64,000 nt of DNA, taken from positions 124,001 through 188,000 of the forward strand of contig NZ_CP091509.1 of assembly GCF_022870885.1 (NCBI RefSeq). The letters run 5' to 3'. Under the pieces are notes generated by a model. It was not told the DNA's origin and searched no databases. It worked only from the letters and a program-made list of their open reading frames with translations. Made by a program: the position numbers and the translations under genes. The stretch is from Neisseria dumasiana (GTDB lineage Bacteria > Pseudomonadota > Gammaproteobacteria > Burkholderiales > Neisseriaceae). Numbering within the stretch: position 1 is the first letter of the stretch; every line of letters begins with the position of its first letter. Of the stretch, positions 15,643 to 23,940 are shown in pieces.

Positions 15643-18248
15643 ATCATTTCACCTAAATCGGGCAGGCTGTCTTTGTGTTGTTCGGTTTGATAATCCACTT
15701 CAAAGCGGCATTCGCTGCCGTTTTCGGGCTGTTGCACCGTAAAGCGGTTGCGCCCTTCCGCCAACTGTTCGACAAATGCGCGGCCGTCGAAACCGACCAC
15801 GGCAACGGGCGTGCCGTCTTTGTTGTAAATCACCGAGCCGTCTTTTACAAAGAGGCCGTCTGAATGTTTCAGGGTCAGCGCGGCGGCGCGCATGATGTTG
15901 ATTTTGAAATCCACCGCCACACCGGAGCGTTCGGTCGGCACGGCCTGTACGCGCGAGTGTTCTACCTGCACGTTTTGCGGCAAATCGGTAATGTCGATAT
16001 CGAGCGAGTTTTTCTGGTAAGCCGATAAGTTGGGCACCAGCAGCAGGCCTTTGCGGTTGGTTTTGCCGACGGTGTTGTTAAACAGCATCACGGGCACGCC
16101 GCCCATGCCGCCCGCGTTGACGACGGCAAAGCTGTCGTTCACGGTGCGGGTGGCGAACACGTCGCCCCTCATCAGCACGATGCCGCCGCGCACGCCGGTG
16201 TTCCAGTTGGTCATGCCTCTGGTGTGGTATACGCTGCCTCTGAAGTCGCCGTATTGGGTATCGTGGTTCAGATAGCCGTTCAGATGGCCTTGGCGTTTGG
16301 TGTGGCTGCTGCTTTGCTGCTGCCAGCCGATATTCCAAGAAGGGCTGCCCAATCCGGCGGAAGATTTGCTTAGAGAGACGCGGTGGCTTCGGTTGCCGCT
16401 GCCGTCGCGCTGGCTGCCGGCATTGGCGGAATAGCCTTTGTCCAAGCTGAGCGATATGCCGCCGTAGAGGCTGCGCTGTTCGCTGTTGTTGAAATGGTGT
16501 GCGGCATTCAGATACACGCCGAGGCGTTTGCCGATATTCACATTCCAGTTGAATGTGCCGATTTTGTCTGTTTGCTTTTCTGCGCTGCGTTTGTTGTGCA
16601 GATAAGAGAGTGCAAACGAGCCTAACTTGCGGCTGCTCCAGCCGAGCGAGGCGGAGGCGGTGCGGATGTGGCCGGGTTCGGGTTGAAATGCTTTTTCATC
16701 GAGAATCCGGCTTAATTCGGAAAAACGGTTGCTGTAAAGGCTCCAGCCCGCGCCAAACGACCATGCGCCTTTTTGCGTGCTGAAAAATATGCTGCTTTGC
16801 GCGCCTTTGTGTTGTTTGAAACGGCTTTGCGCATGGCTGAAGTTGAGTTGCCCCAGCGAGCCGATAACGCTGTTGGCCGCCGCGCCGAACTGGCGGTATC
16901 CGCCGCCGCCCTGCGCATGAAGCTGGCCGGTTAGGAAGTGGCTGATGCCGTAGCGTATTGCGCCGCTTCCGACTAATGTTTTGTGGTAGTCGAAATCGCT
17001 GATGCCGTAGCCGCGCCGCAAATAGCCTGCTTCCAACGACCATTCGTTCAAGCCTTTGGCCAGCATGCCGGTGCCGCGGTATAAAGGCAGATCAACGGTT
17101 ACTTGGCGGCCCAATACGTCGGTTGCCACCACTTGTGCCGTGCCGCTGCCGCTGATGGAAGGCGGCAGGGTGATTTCGTAGCGTCCGGCGGCGACATCTT
17201 GGCTGTATTGTTTTACGCCGTTCAAATATAAATCGACGGTGCCGGGCAAAGTGGTTTCGCCCAAATAAGAACGTAAAGGCGCGGTGTTCCGCCACGGTTG
17301 GGTGCGGTAGGTGCGTTCGAGTTTGATGCCGCCCAAGCGCGAGCTGCTGCCGCTCAACTGGCCGGCAAAAATGTCGCCGGCTGTCAGCACCAAGCCTTGT
17401 TCCGGCCAAGTGCTGCGCCAATAGGTGTCCAAACGCACGTTTTTGTTGGTGCTGCGCTCGTTTTCTTGATGGCGGTTCCACAGATGGTTGTGGCTCAGAT
17501 AGCCGGCAGGAGTGGTCAGGCGCGCTTCGGCCAGCAGGCCGTGGCCGGTGCTGCCGTTGCCGTTGCGTGTGATGTTGTAATCATAGTTCAACACGCCCGC
17601 GAAACCGGGGCGGGCAATCCGGTAGGCTTGTTCGGTTTCTTTGCCGATATGGGTTACAGGCAGGTTGAGCCAATCCAAAGGGGCGGTAAGTGCCAAAGTT
17701 TGGGCGGCGGCATCGTATTGAACGTGCAGTTCGGGAATGGTTTCCAGCTCAATCCAGCCGGATGAAGCGGTGTCGGCGGCAGTTGGATTGCCTGCTCGGT
17801 GTGCTTGGTTGTGTGTTGGGGATTGCCCGTCAAGCTCGGTCGGGTTTTCAGACAGGCCTTTTTCAGACGGCCTTTCCGAAGCGGCAAGTTCGGTTTCGGA
17901 TTCTGTTGTGATCGGGTTTGTATCGGTTGCAGGAGCGGCAGAGCTTTCGGTGCCAATCTGCCCTTCGGCCTGCTTGGCCTGCCGTATATGCGAATCGGGC
18001 GTATGGATGCCGAGAGAAGCGAGCGTATCCGCTTTGACGAATAAACGCCCGTGGTGCGACATAAATTTGAACAGACCTTCCGCCGTGCTGCCGTTTACAG
18101 ACACCTGCGGATAAACCGGCAGCCATTCTTGGGCATACGCGGCGGTTTCCGGAGCAAAAGTTTCGGCGGATGCCTGAAACGTGTATAAAAACAAGAAAAT
18201 GCCGGAAACAATCTGTTTTAAAGGAAATGCAGTATTAACGTACTGCAC
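15621..18248 (-). CDS. Chaperone-usher outer-membrane usher (CsuD-like)
   Basis: 875 residues, usual for FimD/PapC-family ushers. It has a signal peptide ('IFLFLYTFQASA'), an N-terminal periplasmic domain, a large beta-barrel region with 'GLNEWSLEAGYLRRGYGISD', a plug, and C-terminal domains with 'GLLLVPNLSAYQKNSLDID'. An insert rich in Ser, Thr and Glu at about residues 90-165 separates the N-terminal segment from the barrel and is unusual. The protein secretes and assembles pilin-chaperone complexes at the outer membrane. The start overlaps the chaperone gene by 14 nt, so expression is coupled. It carries internal uptake sequences. Confidence 0.93.
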   Translation of the reverse strand: MQYVNTAFPLKQIVSGIFLFLYTFQASAETFAPETAAYAQEWLPVYPQVSVNGSTAEGLFKFMSHHGRLFVKADTLASLGIHTPDSHIRQAKQAEGQIGTESSAAPATDTNPITTESETELAASERPSEKGLSENPTELDGQSPTHNQAHRAGNPTAADTASSGWIELETIPELHVQYDAAAQTLALTAPLDWLNLPVTHIGKETEQAYRIARPGFAGVLNYDYNITRNGNGSTGHGLLAEARLTTPAGYLSHNHLWNRHQENERSTNKNVRLDTYWRSTWPEQGLVLTAGDIFAGQLSGSSSRLGGIKLERTYRTQPWRNTAPLRSYLGETTLPGTVDLYLNGVKQYSQDVAAGRYEITLPPSISGSGTAQVVATDVLGRQVTVDLPLYRGTGMLAKGLNEWSLEAGYLRRGYGISDFDYHKTLVGSGAIRYGISHFLTGQLHAQGGGGYRQFGAAANSVIGSLGQLNFSHAQSRFKQHKGAQSSIFFSTQKGAWSFGAGWSLYSNRFSELSRILDEKAFQPEPGHIRTASASLGWSSRKLGSFALSYLHNKRSAEKQTDKIGTFNWNVNIGKRLGVYLNAAHHFNNSEQRSLYGGISLSLDKGYSANAGSQRDGSGNRSHRVSLSKSSAGLGSPSWNIGWQQQSSSHTKRQGHLNGYLNHDTQYGDFRGSVYHTRGMTNWNTGVRGGIVLMRGDVFATRTVNDSFAVVNAGGMGGVPVMLFNNTVGKTNRKGLLLVPNLSAYQKNSLDIDITDLPQNVQVEHSRVQAVPTERSGVAVDFKINIMRAAALTLKHSDGLFVKDGSVIYNKDGTPVAVVGFDGRAFVEQLAEGRNRFTVQQPENGSECRFEVDYQTEQHKDSLPDLGEMICTKKQQ

Positions 18249-18978
18249 CTTGAACCTCCGGCTTTATCTGCCGACCGTTTACCGTGGCCGACAATCCGCC
18301 GTTTTTCAAAGAAGCAGGCTCGGTATCCACTACGCTTTTCCAAGTGTTGCCCGGCAGCACATATCCTGCCAAGCCGCCGGCCAAGCTTTTGTCTTTGCTG
18401 CCGTTTTTCACAGAAATATTGCTCAACTGGGCATAAGCCTTGCCGATATTTTTAACGGTGAGCACGCTTTTGCCGCCCGCTGCCCGCTCGACGCGCCATT
18501 GCAGTTGCGGCTCGGGTGAATCGGTTTGGTTTAAAAACAGCGGAATCGAATAGCGCAGCACGAATTGCAGGCTGGATTGGGGTTTGTCTTCAGGGGAGGG
18601 CAATTCGTCTACCACCAAGCGGAACGCCTCTTCGTGCGGTGCGGCGGGCTTGGTGCGGATCACGCGGAATTGCTGTGCCTTTCCGGCAGCCAGTTTCACC
18701 ATCGGCGGGCTGGCCACAACATCGCCGCTGGGTGTGAGCACGTCTTTGCCTTCACCGTCTTGGCTCCAGCGGTACACACGCACCTGCGCGGTCAGCGGCT
18801 TGGCACCGGTATTGGTTAACGTGAAAACGCCTGCCCGCTGTTTGGCGGGCAGGGACAAACCGGTAGGGCTGACTTGCAGGCCGGCGGCAAAGGCACCGGA
18901 TACGGTGCTCAGTGCCAAACCGGTAAGTATGCAAGCTGGGGAAGGTTTCAGGTTAGCCATATCTGTATCCGCTTTCAT
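18235..18978 (-). CDS. Periplasmic pilus chaperone (CsuC/PapD-like)
   Basis: 247 residues with a signal peptide and the two immunoglobulin-like domains of PapD-family chaperones. 'SLPAKQRAGVFTLTNTGAKPLTAQVRVYRW' is shortened here to its core 'FTLTNTGAKPLTAQVRVYRW'; 'QFRVIRTKPAAPHEEAFRL' corresponds to the conserved 'R..R' strand and 'LRYSIPLF' to the domain-1 edge. It donates a strand to fold pilin subunits and delivers them to the usher. A gap of 201 bp separates it from the upstream pilin gene; this gap holds only a decayed palindromic repeat. Confidence 0.92.
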   Translation of the reverse strand: MKADTDMANLKPSPACILTGLALSTVSGAFAAGLQVSPTGLSLPAKQRAGVFTLTNTGAKPLTAQVRVYRWSQDGEGKDVLTPSGDVVASPPMVKLAAGKAQQFRVIRTKPAAPHEEAFRLVVDELPSPEDKPQSSLQFVLRYSIPLFLNQTDSPEPQLQWRVERAAGGKSVLTVKNIGKAYAQLSNISVKNGSKDKSLAGGLAGYVLPGNTWKSVVDTEPASLKNGGLSATVNGRQIKPEVQGAVR

Positions 18979-19179
18979 GATGAAGGTTGGAATGAAGGGA
19001 AATAACGCAGCTATTTCAAAAAATATTCAAATAAAATATTTATTTGGGCTTAAAAACAATATACGCCATATCCGAGCTTGACGCAGATATCGGCAGGCAT
19101 CGTTAAATGCCTTGAAACTACTGCCAAGCTCGAGTATGACGAAATGTAGTATTGATGGACTTATTTATGACTCTAATGG

Positions 19180-19764
19180 TTAGTAGCTTACTGTTACTCT
19201 CACACGGTCAAAATAACGACCCGCAGTTTTATTCAGCTCTGTACCAGCCACTCTACCGTAAACAGGGTAGAACTGTTCTGTACCCGTACCTCGTAAATCT
19301 TTGAAAGCATGTTCTCCGGTTCCCCAAACTTTTCCGCGACCAGCATCTTGATAGAGTGTATATGCAATTTTATCGTTGGCAGTTGCCGCAGCTGAACCGC
19401 TTACACCATGCATTTCGCCTGTTCCATCGTTACCATTTTTATTGGTTGTTGTCAGAGCAATTTCATAAGGAGTGCCTTTAGTACAGGTAACACCAATACC
19501 CCCATTTGTGCCAGCCTGGCTCAGGCGTTCAACATTGTTTGTACTGTTAGAAGCATGATCTTCAAAATCAATGTCCGCACCTCTTGCATTGGATGATAAT
19601 TCTGTAGGTGCTGTAGTTGCGAGAGTTGATACTGTACAAGCAGGTGTTATGCGAATGCTGACATAAAACTCTCCTTCTACTGTTGTAGTTGCCATAGCCA
19701 ACCCAGAAGCCGACATCGCAGCCATAGCCGAAGTGAGTACAAAAAGTTTTTTAACCGCGTTCAT
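19180..19764 (-). CDS. Csu-type major pilin, single spore-coat-U domain
   Basis: 194 residues: signal peptide 'MSASGLAMA', then one SCPU domain with 'ITPACTVSTLATTAP', an internal 'GGIGVTCTKGTPYEIALTT' and the terminal 'FDRVRVTVSY'. It resembles CsuA/B, the rod subunit of archaic pili. It is first in the operon. The 198-bp upstream gap contains AT-rich sequence that may hold the promoter but no uptake sequence. Acinetobacter clusters have two further minor SCPU subunits (CsuA, CsuB) that are missing here, so this is a minimal rod-chaperone-usher-tip operon. Confidence 0.88.
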   Translation of the reverse strand: MNAVKKLFVLTSAMAAMSASGLAMATTTVEGEFYVSIRITPACTVSTLATTAPTELSSNARGADIDFEDHASNSTNNVERLSQAGTNGGIGVTCTKGTPYEIALTTTNKNGNDGTGEMHGVSGSAAATANDKIAYTLYQDAGRGKVWGTGEHAFKDLRGTGTEQFYPVYGRVAGTELNKTAGRYFDRVRVTVSY

Positions 19765-19962
19765 GTGTTTAATCCTTTTTATTAAAGTTATTTATTGTGC
19801 GTTAAGTTGCAAAATAACCAGTAGTCTAATTTTCAGACCGTTGGTATTTGTAAAACCAGATTATCATTCTTAACAAAAATAAACACAAGTTATTTTCCAA
19901 CTATTATTCAGAATCTTGCGGATATTGTCTTTTTTGTGCCAATCGCATGACATGCTGGAATG

Positions 19963-20637
19963 TTATGCCGATAGAAAAGTGGTTTCTCCCACGCTTTCGA
20001 TTCGCCATTTGCCTTGCTCGAACCGCAGCCGGGATACGGAAGCGTTGTCTACGCTGCGGTAGGGGATGCTGTTGAAATCAATGTTTTTCAAAATAGCCGT
20101 GATGGCCATGCCGTGCGCGACAACCAATATGCGTTGGGCGCCGTTGCTCTGCCGCACCACTTCTGCCATGCCGTTTTTCAGACGGCCTGTAAACTGCTGT
20201 TCGTTTTCGGCCAAACCCAGTTCGTCTAATGCGGAAACTGTTTCCGCCAGCAAATGATGGTCGGCGTTTTGGTATGTCTGTTTCCATGTTGTTACGTCGG
20301 GTAAGCCCAGCGATGCGGCGATGGTTTGGTGCAGGGTGTGGTTGAATTCGCCTTCAAAGCCGCCGAAGCAGTATTCGCGCAAATCGGGCAGTTGTGTCAG
20401 CGGTAAATCGGATTGCCCCTGATGCGTCAAAATGATACGGGCGGTTTCGGCGGCGCGCGGTGCGGTGCTGGAAAAGGCGGCATCGAAGCGGATGCTGCGT
20501 TCGGCCAATCCGCAGCCCAAGCGGGCGGCGATGTCGCGGCCTTCCTGCGTGAGCGGCGAGTCGCTCCAGCCTTGCAGGCGGCCTACGGTGTTGAAGACGG
20601 TTTTGCCGTGGCGGACGAGGTAGATTTGTAGGGACAT
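19963..20637 (-). CDS. Histidine phosphatase family protein (phosphoglycerate-mutase-like)
   Basis: 224 residues from the ATG at 20637. A frame extension to 20670 adds 11 residues unlike the family and is not used. The catalytic 'YLVRHGKTVFN' lies at the N terminus, 'FSSTAPRAAETA' is the second arginine region and 'VVAHGMAITAIL' the second histidine. Members dephosphorylate small metabolites such as alpha-ribazole phosphate or sugar phosphates; substrate cannot be told here. It is distinct from the glycolytic gpmA at 50000. It is preceded on its strand by an uptake-sequence terminator. Confidence 0.88.
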   Translation of the reverse strand: MSLQIYLVRHGKTVFNTVGRLQGWSDSPLTQEGRDIAARLGCGLAERSIRFDAAFSSTAPRAAETARIILTHQGQSDLPLTQLPDLREYCFGGFEGEFNHTLHQTIAASLGLPDVTTWKQTYQNADHHLLAETVSALDELGLAENEQQFTGRLKNGMAEVVRQSNGAQRILVVAHGMAITAILKNIDFNSIPYRSVDNASVSRLRFEQGKWRIESVGETTFLSA

Positions 20638-20681
20638 GTTGTTCTTTCTGTGGTGGTTTCCGGCAGGCATTATAAAAGCAT

Positions 20682-20715
20682 CAGGCCGTCTGAAAAGAGG
20701 TTTTCAGACGGCCTG
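20682..20715. terminator. Inverted uptake-sequence terminator
   Basis: CAGGCCGTCTGAAAA-GAGG-TTTTCAGACGGCCTG between the cytochrome c' gene and the phosphatase gene; both lie on the minus strand, so it ends the cytochrome transcript. Confidence 0.75.
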
Positions 20716-20751
20716 TATGGCCTGAGCCTAAATCGTTAGGCGGGTTGGGGT

Positions 20752-21255
20752 TTATTCTTTGCGGAATGAATCGTGGCAGGATTTGCAGCTTTGGCCGACT
20801 TCGCCGAACGGTTTTTTCACATCGTCGAGTTTGCCGGAAGCGGCGGCTACTTTCAGAGCGGCTGTTGCGGCGGTGAATTTGTCGATTTCTTTTTTAAATT
20901 CGTCGGGCTTGCTCCAGATTTCGGGCTTGGCTTCAGATTCTTCTTTGGCACTTTCGGGGGTGTAGTGTTCCCATGGTTTGCCTGCATCGGCATCCAAATT
21001 GTCGGCAGCCTGTTGGAAGGCGGCGGCATCGAAAGGTGCTTCGCCTTTAACCATTTTGGCCATCGTGCCCATTTGTTTTTTGTAGTTTTCCATCAGTTGC
21101 TCGCGCTGCTCAATTGATGCTTTCGCGCCTGTTGCGGCCGCTGCGGATGCGGTGTCGGCAGCCGCAGGTGCTTGGGCGTTGTTGTTTTGGCCGCCGCAGG
21201 CAGCCAGCAGGGTGAGGGCGGCAAGCGTGCCGAGTGTATATAAAGATTTGTTCAT
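20752..21255 (-). CDS. Cytochrome c' lipoprotein
   Basis: 167 residues. A lipoprotein signal 'TLLAACGGQ' is followed by an Ala-rich linker and a four-helix cytochrome c' domain. The C-terminal haem site is 'SCKSCHDSFRKE' (C-x-x-C-H). Cytochromes c' bind nitric oxide and protect Neisseria against it; the lipobox suggests anchoring to a membrane facing the periplasm or surface. A second, non-lipidated paralogue lies at 28656. Single gene with its own terminator downstream. Confidence 0.92.
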   Translation of the reverse strand: MNKSLYTLGTLAALTLLAACGGQNNNAQAPAAADTASAAAATGAKASIEQREQLMENYKKQMGTMAKMVKGEAPFDAAAFQQAADNLDADAGKPWEHYTPESAKEESEAKPEIWSKPDEFKKEIDKFTAATAALKVAAASGKLDDVKKPFGEVGQSCKSCHDSFRKE

Positions 21256-21336
21256 GGTAGGTTCCTTTGTTGTTACGGGGTAACATTGTTGTTGTAAGGG
21301 CGGCGGGACAGCCCGTGCCGTACGGGTTAGAACCCG

Positions 21337-21367
21337 CAGGCCGTCTGAAAGTTTTTCAGACGGCCTG
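21337..21367. terminator. Inverted uptake-sequence hairpin
   Basis: CAGGCCGTCTGAAA-GT-TTTTCAGACGGCCTG in the divergent 350-bp gap between the cytochrome c' and NRAMP genes. As the flanking genes point away from it, it serves DNA uptake more than termination. Apart from the promoter at 21531 nothing else is seen in this gap. Confidence 0.55.
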
Positions 21368-21530
21368 AAACCGTGTTGCGGCGGCTTTACTTAATATATG
21401 CGGCACCGTGCAGGGTTTCTGCCGCGTATTATACCGTTTTCGCGACAGGCCGTTATCGGCGGTTTGCGGGCAATCGGTGCCGGCTGTGTTGCTGCATGTT
21501 GGAGGGCAGGCGTAAACCGTGGTTTTTAGA

Positions 21531-21559
21531 TAAACAATCAGGATGAATTTCTCTATAAT
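21531..21559 (+). promoter_or_regulatory. Sigma-70 promoter of the NRAMP gene
   Basis: TATAAT at 21554-21559 with TAAACA (4 of 6) at 21531-21536 and a 17-bp spacer, about 60 bp upstream of the start codon. Confidence 0.55.
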
Positions 21560-21621
21560 GGCCGCTTCTCTGTGTTGCGGCGGTGCCGTTACGCAGTTAA
21601 TTATGAATGGGAAAATTGAAC

Positions 21622-22875
21622 ATGAATGAGCAAACGGTAAACGGTTCGCGCTGGCGCAGCCGTTTTAAAGCGATGGGGCCGGGGATTATGATGGCATCGG
21701 CGGCGGTGGGCGGTTCGCATATTATTGCGTCCACTCAGGCCGGTGCGCTTTACGGCTGGCAGTTGGCGTTGATTATTGTGCTGGCCAATCTGTTTAAATA
21801 TCCGTTTTTCCGCTTCGGCCCGCAATACACGCTGGAAACGGGCAAGAGCCTGCTTGAAGGCTATGCGGAAAAAGGCAGAATTTATTTGTGGGTGTTTTTT
21901 GTGCTCAACTTGTTTGCCACCGTTATCAATACGGCGGCGGTGAGCATGTTGTGTGCGGCGATTTTGAATTTTGTGTTGCCGGGAGAATGGTCGGTAAACG
22001 GGCTTTCGATTGCGGTGCTGGCATCGGCGGTGTTGCTGCTGTTGGTGGGGCCTTACCGTACGGTTGACGGTATGTCGAAAATCATTATGGTCAGCCTTAC
22101 CGTTACTACCGTTGCCGCCGTTATTGTGGCGGCGTTAAACGGTTCGCAGATGCAGGCCGATTTTATCGAACCCAACCCGTGGAATTTGGGCGCGCTGGCG
22201 TTTATTGTGGCGTTGATGGGCTGGATGCCTGCGCCGATCGAGATTTCGGCGATTAATTCGATGTGGGTGGCGGCCAAGCGCAATCTGGAAAAAGTCAGCT
22301 ATCAAGACGGCTTGTTCGATTTTAACGTAGGCTATATCGGCACGGCATTGCTGGCGCTGGTGTTTTTGGCTTTGGGTGCGCTGGTGCAGTACGGTTCGGG
22401 CACGGAAGTGAAAATGGCCGGCGGCGCGTATATCAGCCAACTGATTAATATGTATGCTTCCACCATCGGCGAATGGTCGCGCTGGTTGGTTACTTTTATT
22501 GCTTTTGCGTGTATGTACGGCACAACGATTACGGTGATCGACGGCTATTCGCGCACCAATATGGAATCGCTGCGCCTGATTGTGGGCGGCGAGCGCAACA
22601 CCAACCGTATTTTGGCGGCATGGATTACGTTTGCGGCGGTTGCCGGCCTGTGCGTGATTCTGTTTTTCAAAGGTGCGGTGCTGGTGATGCTGAAGTTTGC
22701 CATGATCGCTTCGTTTGTGAGCACGCCGGTTTTTGCTTGGCTGAACCTTTCTTTAGTGCGCAAAGGCAGCCATAAGCTGCAACCGTGGCTGATGTGGCTG
22801 GCTTGGGCGGGCTTGATTTATTTGAGCAGCTTTACGGTATTGTTCCTGCTGCATCAGGGCAAGCTGATCGGCTAA
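21622..22875 (+). CDS. NRAMP-family transporter with divergent metal-site motifs
   Basis: 417 residues from the ATG at 21622 (GGGAAA upstream); an in-frame ATG at 21607 would add five residues. About eleven membrane segments and the NRAMP fold are suggested by 'GPGIMMASAAVGGSHI' near the start. The two motifs that bind metal in true NRAMP proteins, D-P-G-N in segment 1 and M-P-H in segment 6, are absent: the first reads A-V-G-G-S-H and the second 'GWMPAPIEISAINS'. The transported ion is therefore uncertain, and it may belong to a side branch of the family. A strong terminator follows. Confidence 0.85.
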   Translation: MNEQTVNGSRWRSRFKAMGPGIMMASAAVGGSHIIASTQAGALYGWQLALIIVLANLFKYPFFRFGPQYTLETGKSLLEGYAEKGRIYLWVFFVLNLFATVINTAAVSMLCAAILNFVLPGEWSVNGLSIAVLASAVLLLLVGPYRTVDGMSKIIMVSLTVTTVAAVIVAALNGSQMQADFIEPNPWNLGALAFIVALMGWMPAPIEISAINSMWVAAKRNLEKVSYQDGLFDFNVGYIGTALLALVFLALGALVQYGSGTEVKMAGGAYISQLINMYASTIGEWSRWLVTFIAFACMYGTTITVIDGYSRTNMESLRLIVGGERNTNRILAAWITFAAVAGLCVILFFKGAVLVMLKFAMIASFVSTPVFAWLNLSLVRKGSHKLQPWLMWLAWAGLIYLSSFTVLFLLHQGKLIG

Positions 22876-22894
22876 TGTGTGCTTGGATAAAACG

Positions 22895-22934
22895 CACCCC
22901 GCCAACGGATTCAAACCGTGGCGGGGTGTTTTTT
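22895..22934 (+). terminator. Rho-independent terminator
   Basis: CACCCCGCCAACGG pairs with CCGTGGCGGGGTG and is followed by a run of six T. It ends the NRAMP transcript and is not uptake-sequence based. Confidence 0.9.
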
Positions 22935-23067
22935 AATTCCAGATATGGCCGAACTTAATGCAGACGGTTTACGCTATTTTATTTATTTTTGTGTTCAATC
23001 ACATAAAACCGCTTAATATATCGGCGTTTTGATTATGGTCTGCCCGCAGGCCGTCTGAAAGGAATGT

Positions 23068-23520
23068 ATGAATACCTACCGCCTTTTTCCGCGCTTTGCT
23101 GCGGCTTCCCTTGTTTTGTTGATGGCTGCGTGTACCACCGTCAACAGCCCCACAGGCCCTTCGGTAAGCGGTAATTGGAGCAGTATCGGCACGGTTGCCA
23201 ACGGCAATATCAAAGTGGCTGTCGACAAAAACAGCATCCGCAAAAACGGCAATTTAGTAACCTTCCGCGACAGAAAAGTGGTGGTTAAACCCGGCTCGCA
23301 CAATTACGGCAACACCCCCAAATACAAAACCGCCATCGGCACTTGGGAAATCCACTGCACCAACAAAACCTACCGCCTTACCGCCCTCCAACTGCTTGAC
23401 GAAAAAGGCACGGTAGTGGCCAATGAAACCTACACGGCCGCCGGTTTGCGCCCCATGAGCGTGCAAGGCGGCACCATCACCGAAAAACAGTTTGAAACCG
23501 CTTGCGGCAAGAAACTTTAA
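23068..23520 (+). CDS. Surface-adhesin E-like lipoprotein
   Basis: 150 residues with a lipoprotein signal ('LLMAACTTVNSP', Cys22). The mature domain resembles the Haemophilus protein E family: 'SIGTVANGNIKVAVDKNSI', 'VTFRDRKVV', 'KTAIGTWEIHCTNKTYRL' and two cysteines likely to form a disulfide. In Haemophilus, protein E binds host matrix proteins; here the function is inferred only. The uptake sequence AGGCCGTCTGAA lies directly upstream of the start. Monocistronic, with a terminator 33 bp downstream. Confidence 0.75.
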   Translation: MNTYRLFPRFAAASLVLLMAACTTVNSPTGPSVSGNWSSIGTVANGNIKVAVDKNSIRKNGNLVTFRDRKVVVKPGSHNYGNTPKYKTAIGTWEIHCTNKTYRLTALQLLDEKGTVVANETYTAAGLRPMSVQGGTITEKQFETACGKKL

Positions 23521-23552
23521 AACCCATATAAAGTTTCGGAATCACATACATC

Positions 23553-23580
23553 AAGGCCGTCTGAAAATTCAGACGGCCTT
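23553..23580. terminator. Inverted uptake-sequence terminator
   Basis: AAGGCCGTCTGAA-AA-TTCAGACGGCCTT after the adhesin-E-like gene. The gap from 23521 to 23940 has no gene; it holds this hairpin, another at 23741 and single uptake sequences. Confidence 0.75.
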
Positions 23581-23740
23581 GATGGCGTTCAGACGGCCTC
23601 CTCAAAACCGCCATGCCGCCGCTCGCTTTTCTCTTTTTACAACACCGTTTATCGGGCGGGTGCGAATTGGCGCACAAACAGTAGGATTTGCGGTATATTG
23701 TGCGCCTTTTACATAAACACACATACGCTCATCGCTTTTT

Positions 23741-23789
23741 GATGCCGTCTGAAACCGAAAATAGTTTTGACAAGGTTTCAGACGGCATC
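23741..23789. terminator. Inverted AT-dialect uptake-sequence pair
   Basis: GATGCCGTCTGAAACC pairs with GGTTTCAGACGGCATC around a 17-nt loop. It uses the ATGCCGTCTGAA form, rarer here than the AGGCCGTCTGAA form, upstream of topA. Confidence 0.6.
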
Positions 23790-23940
23790 ATATAAATATA
23801 ATAATAAGCAGTTAGCCGATACAGATTGATACTATATATACCGAGCTTCCCGTTCAGACGGCATCGCACAACAAATGCGCGCAGGCCGTCTGAAATCACA
23901 ACGGCAACGGTATGGCACGAATAACCCAAGGGAGCCGACG

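Noticed and set aside
19963..20637. Second gpmA
   Set aside because: It has the histidine phosphatase motif but lacks the length and conserved 'RLNERHYG' of glycolytic phosphoglycerate mutase, which is present at 50000.
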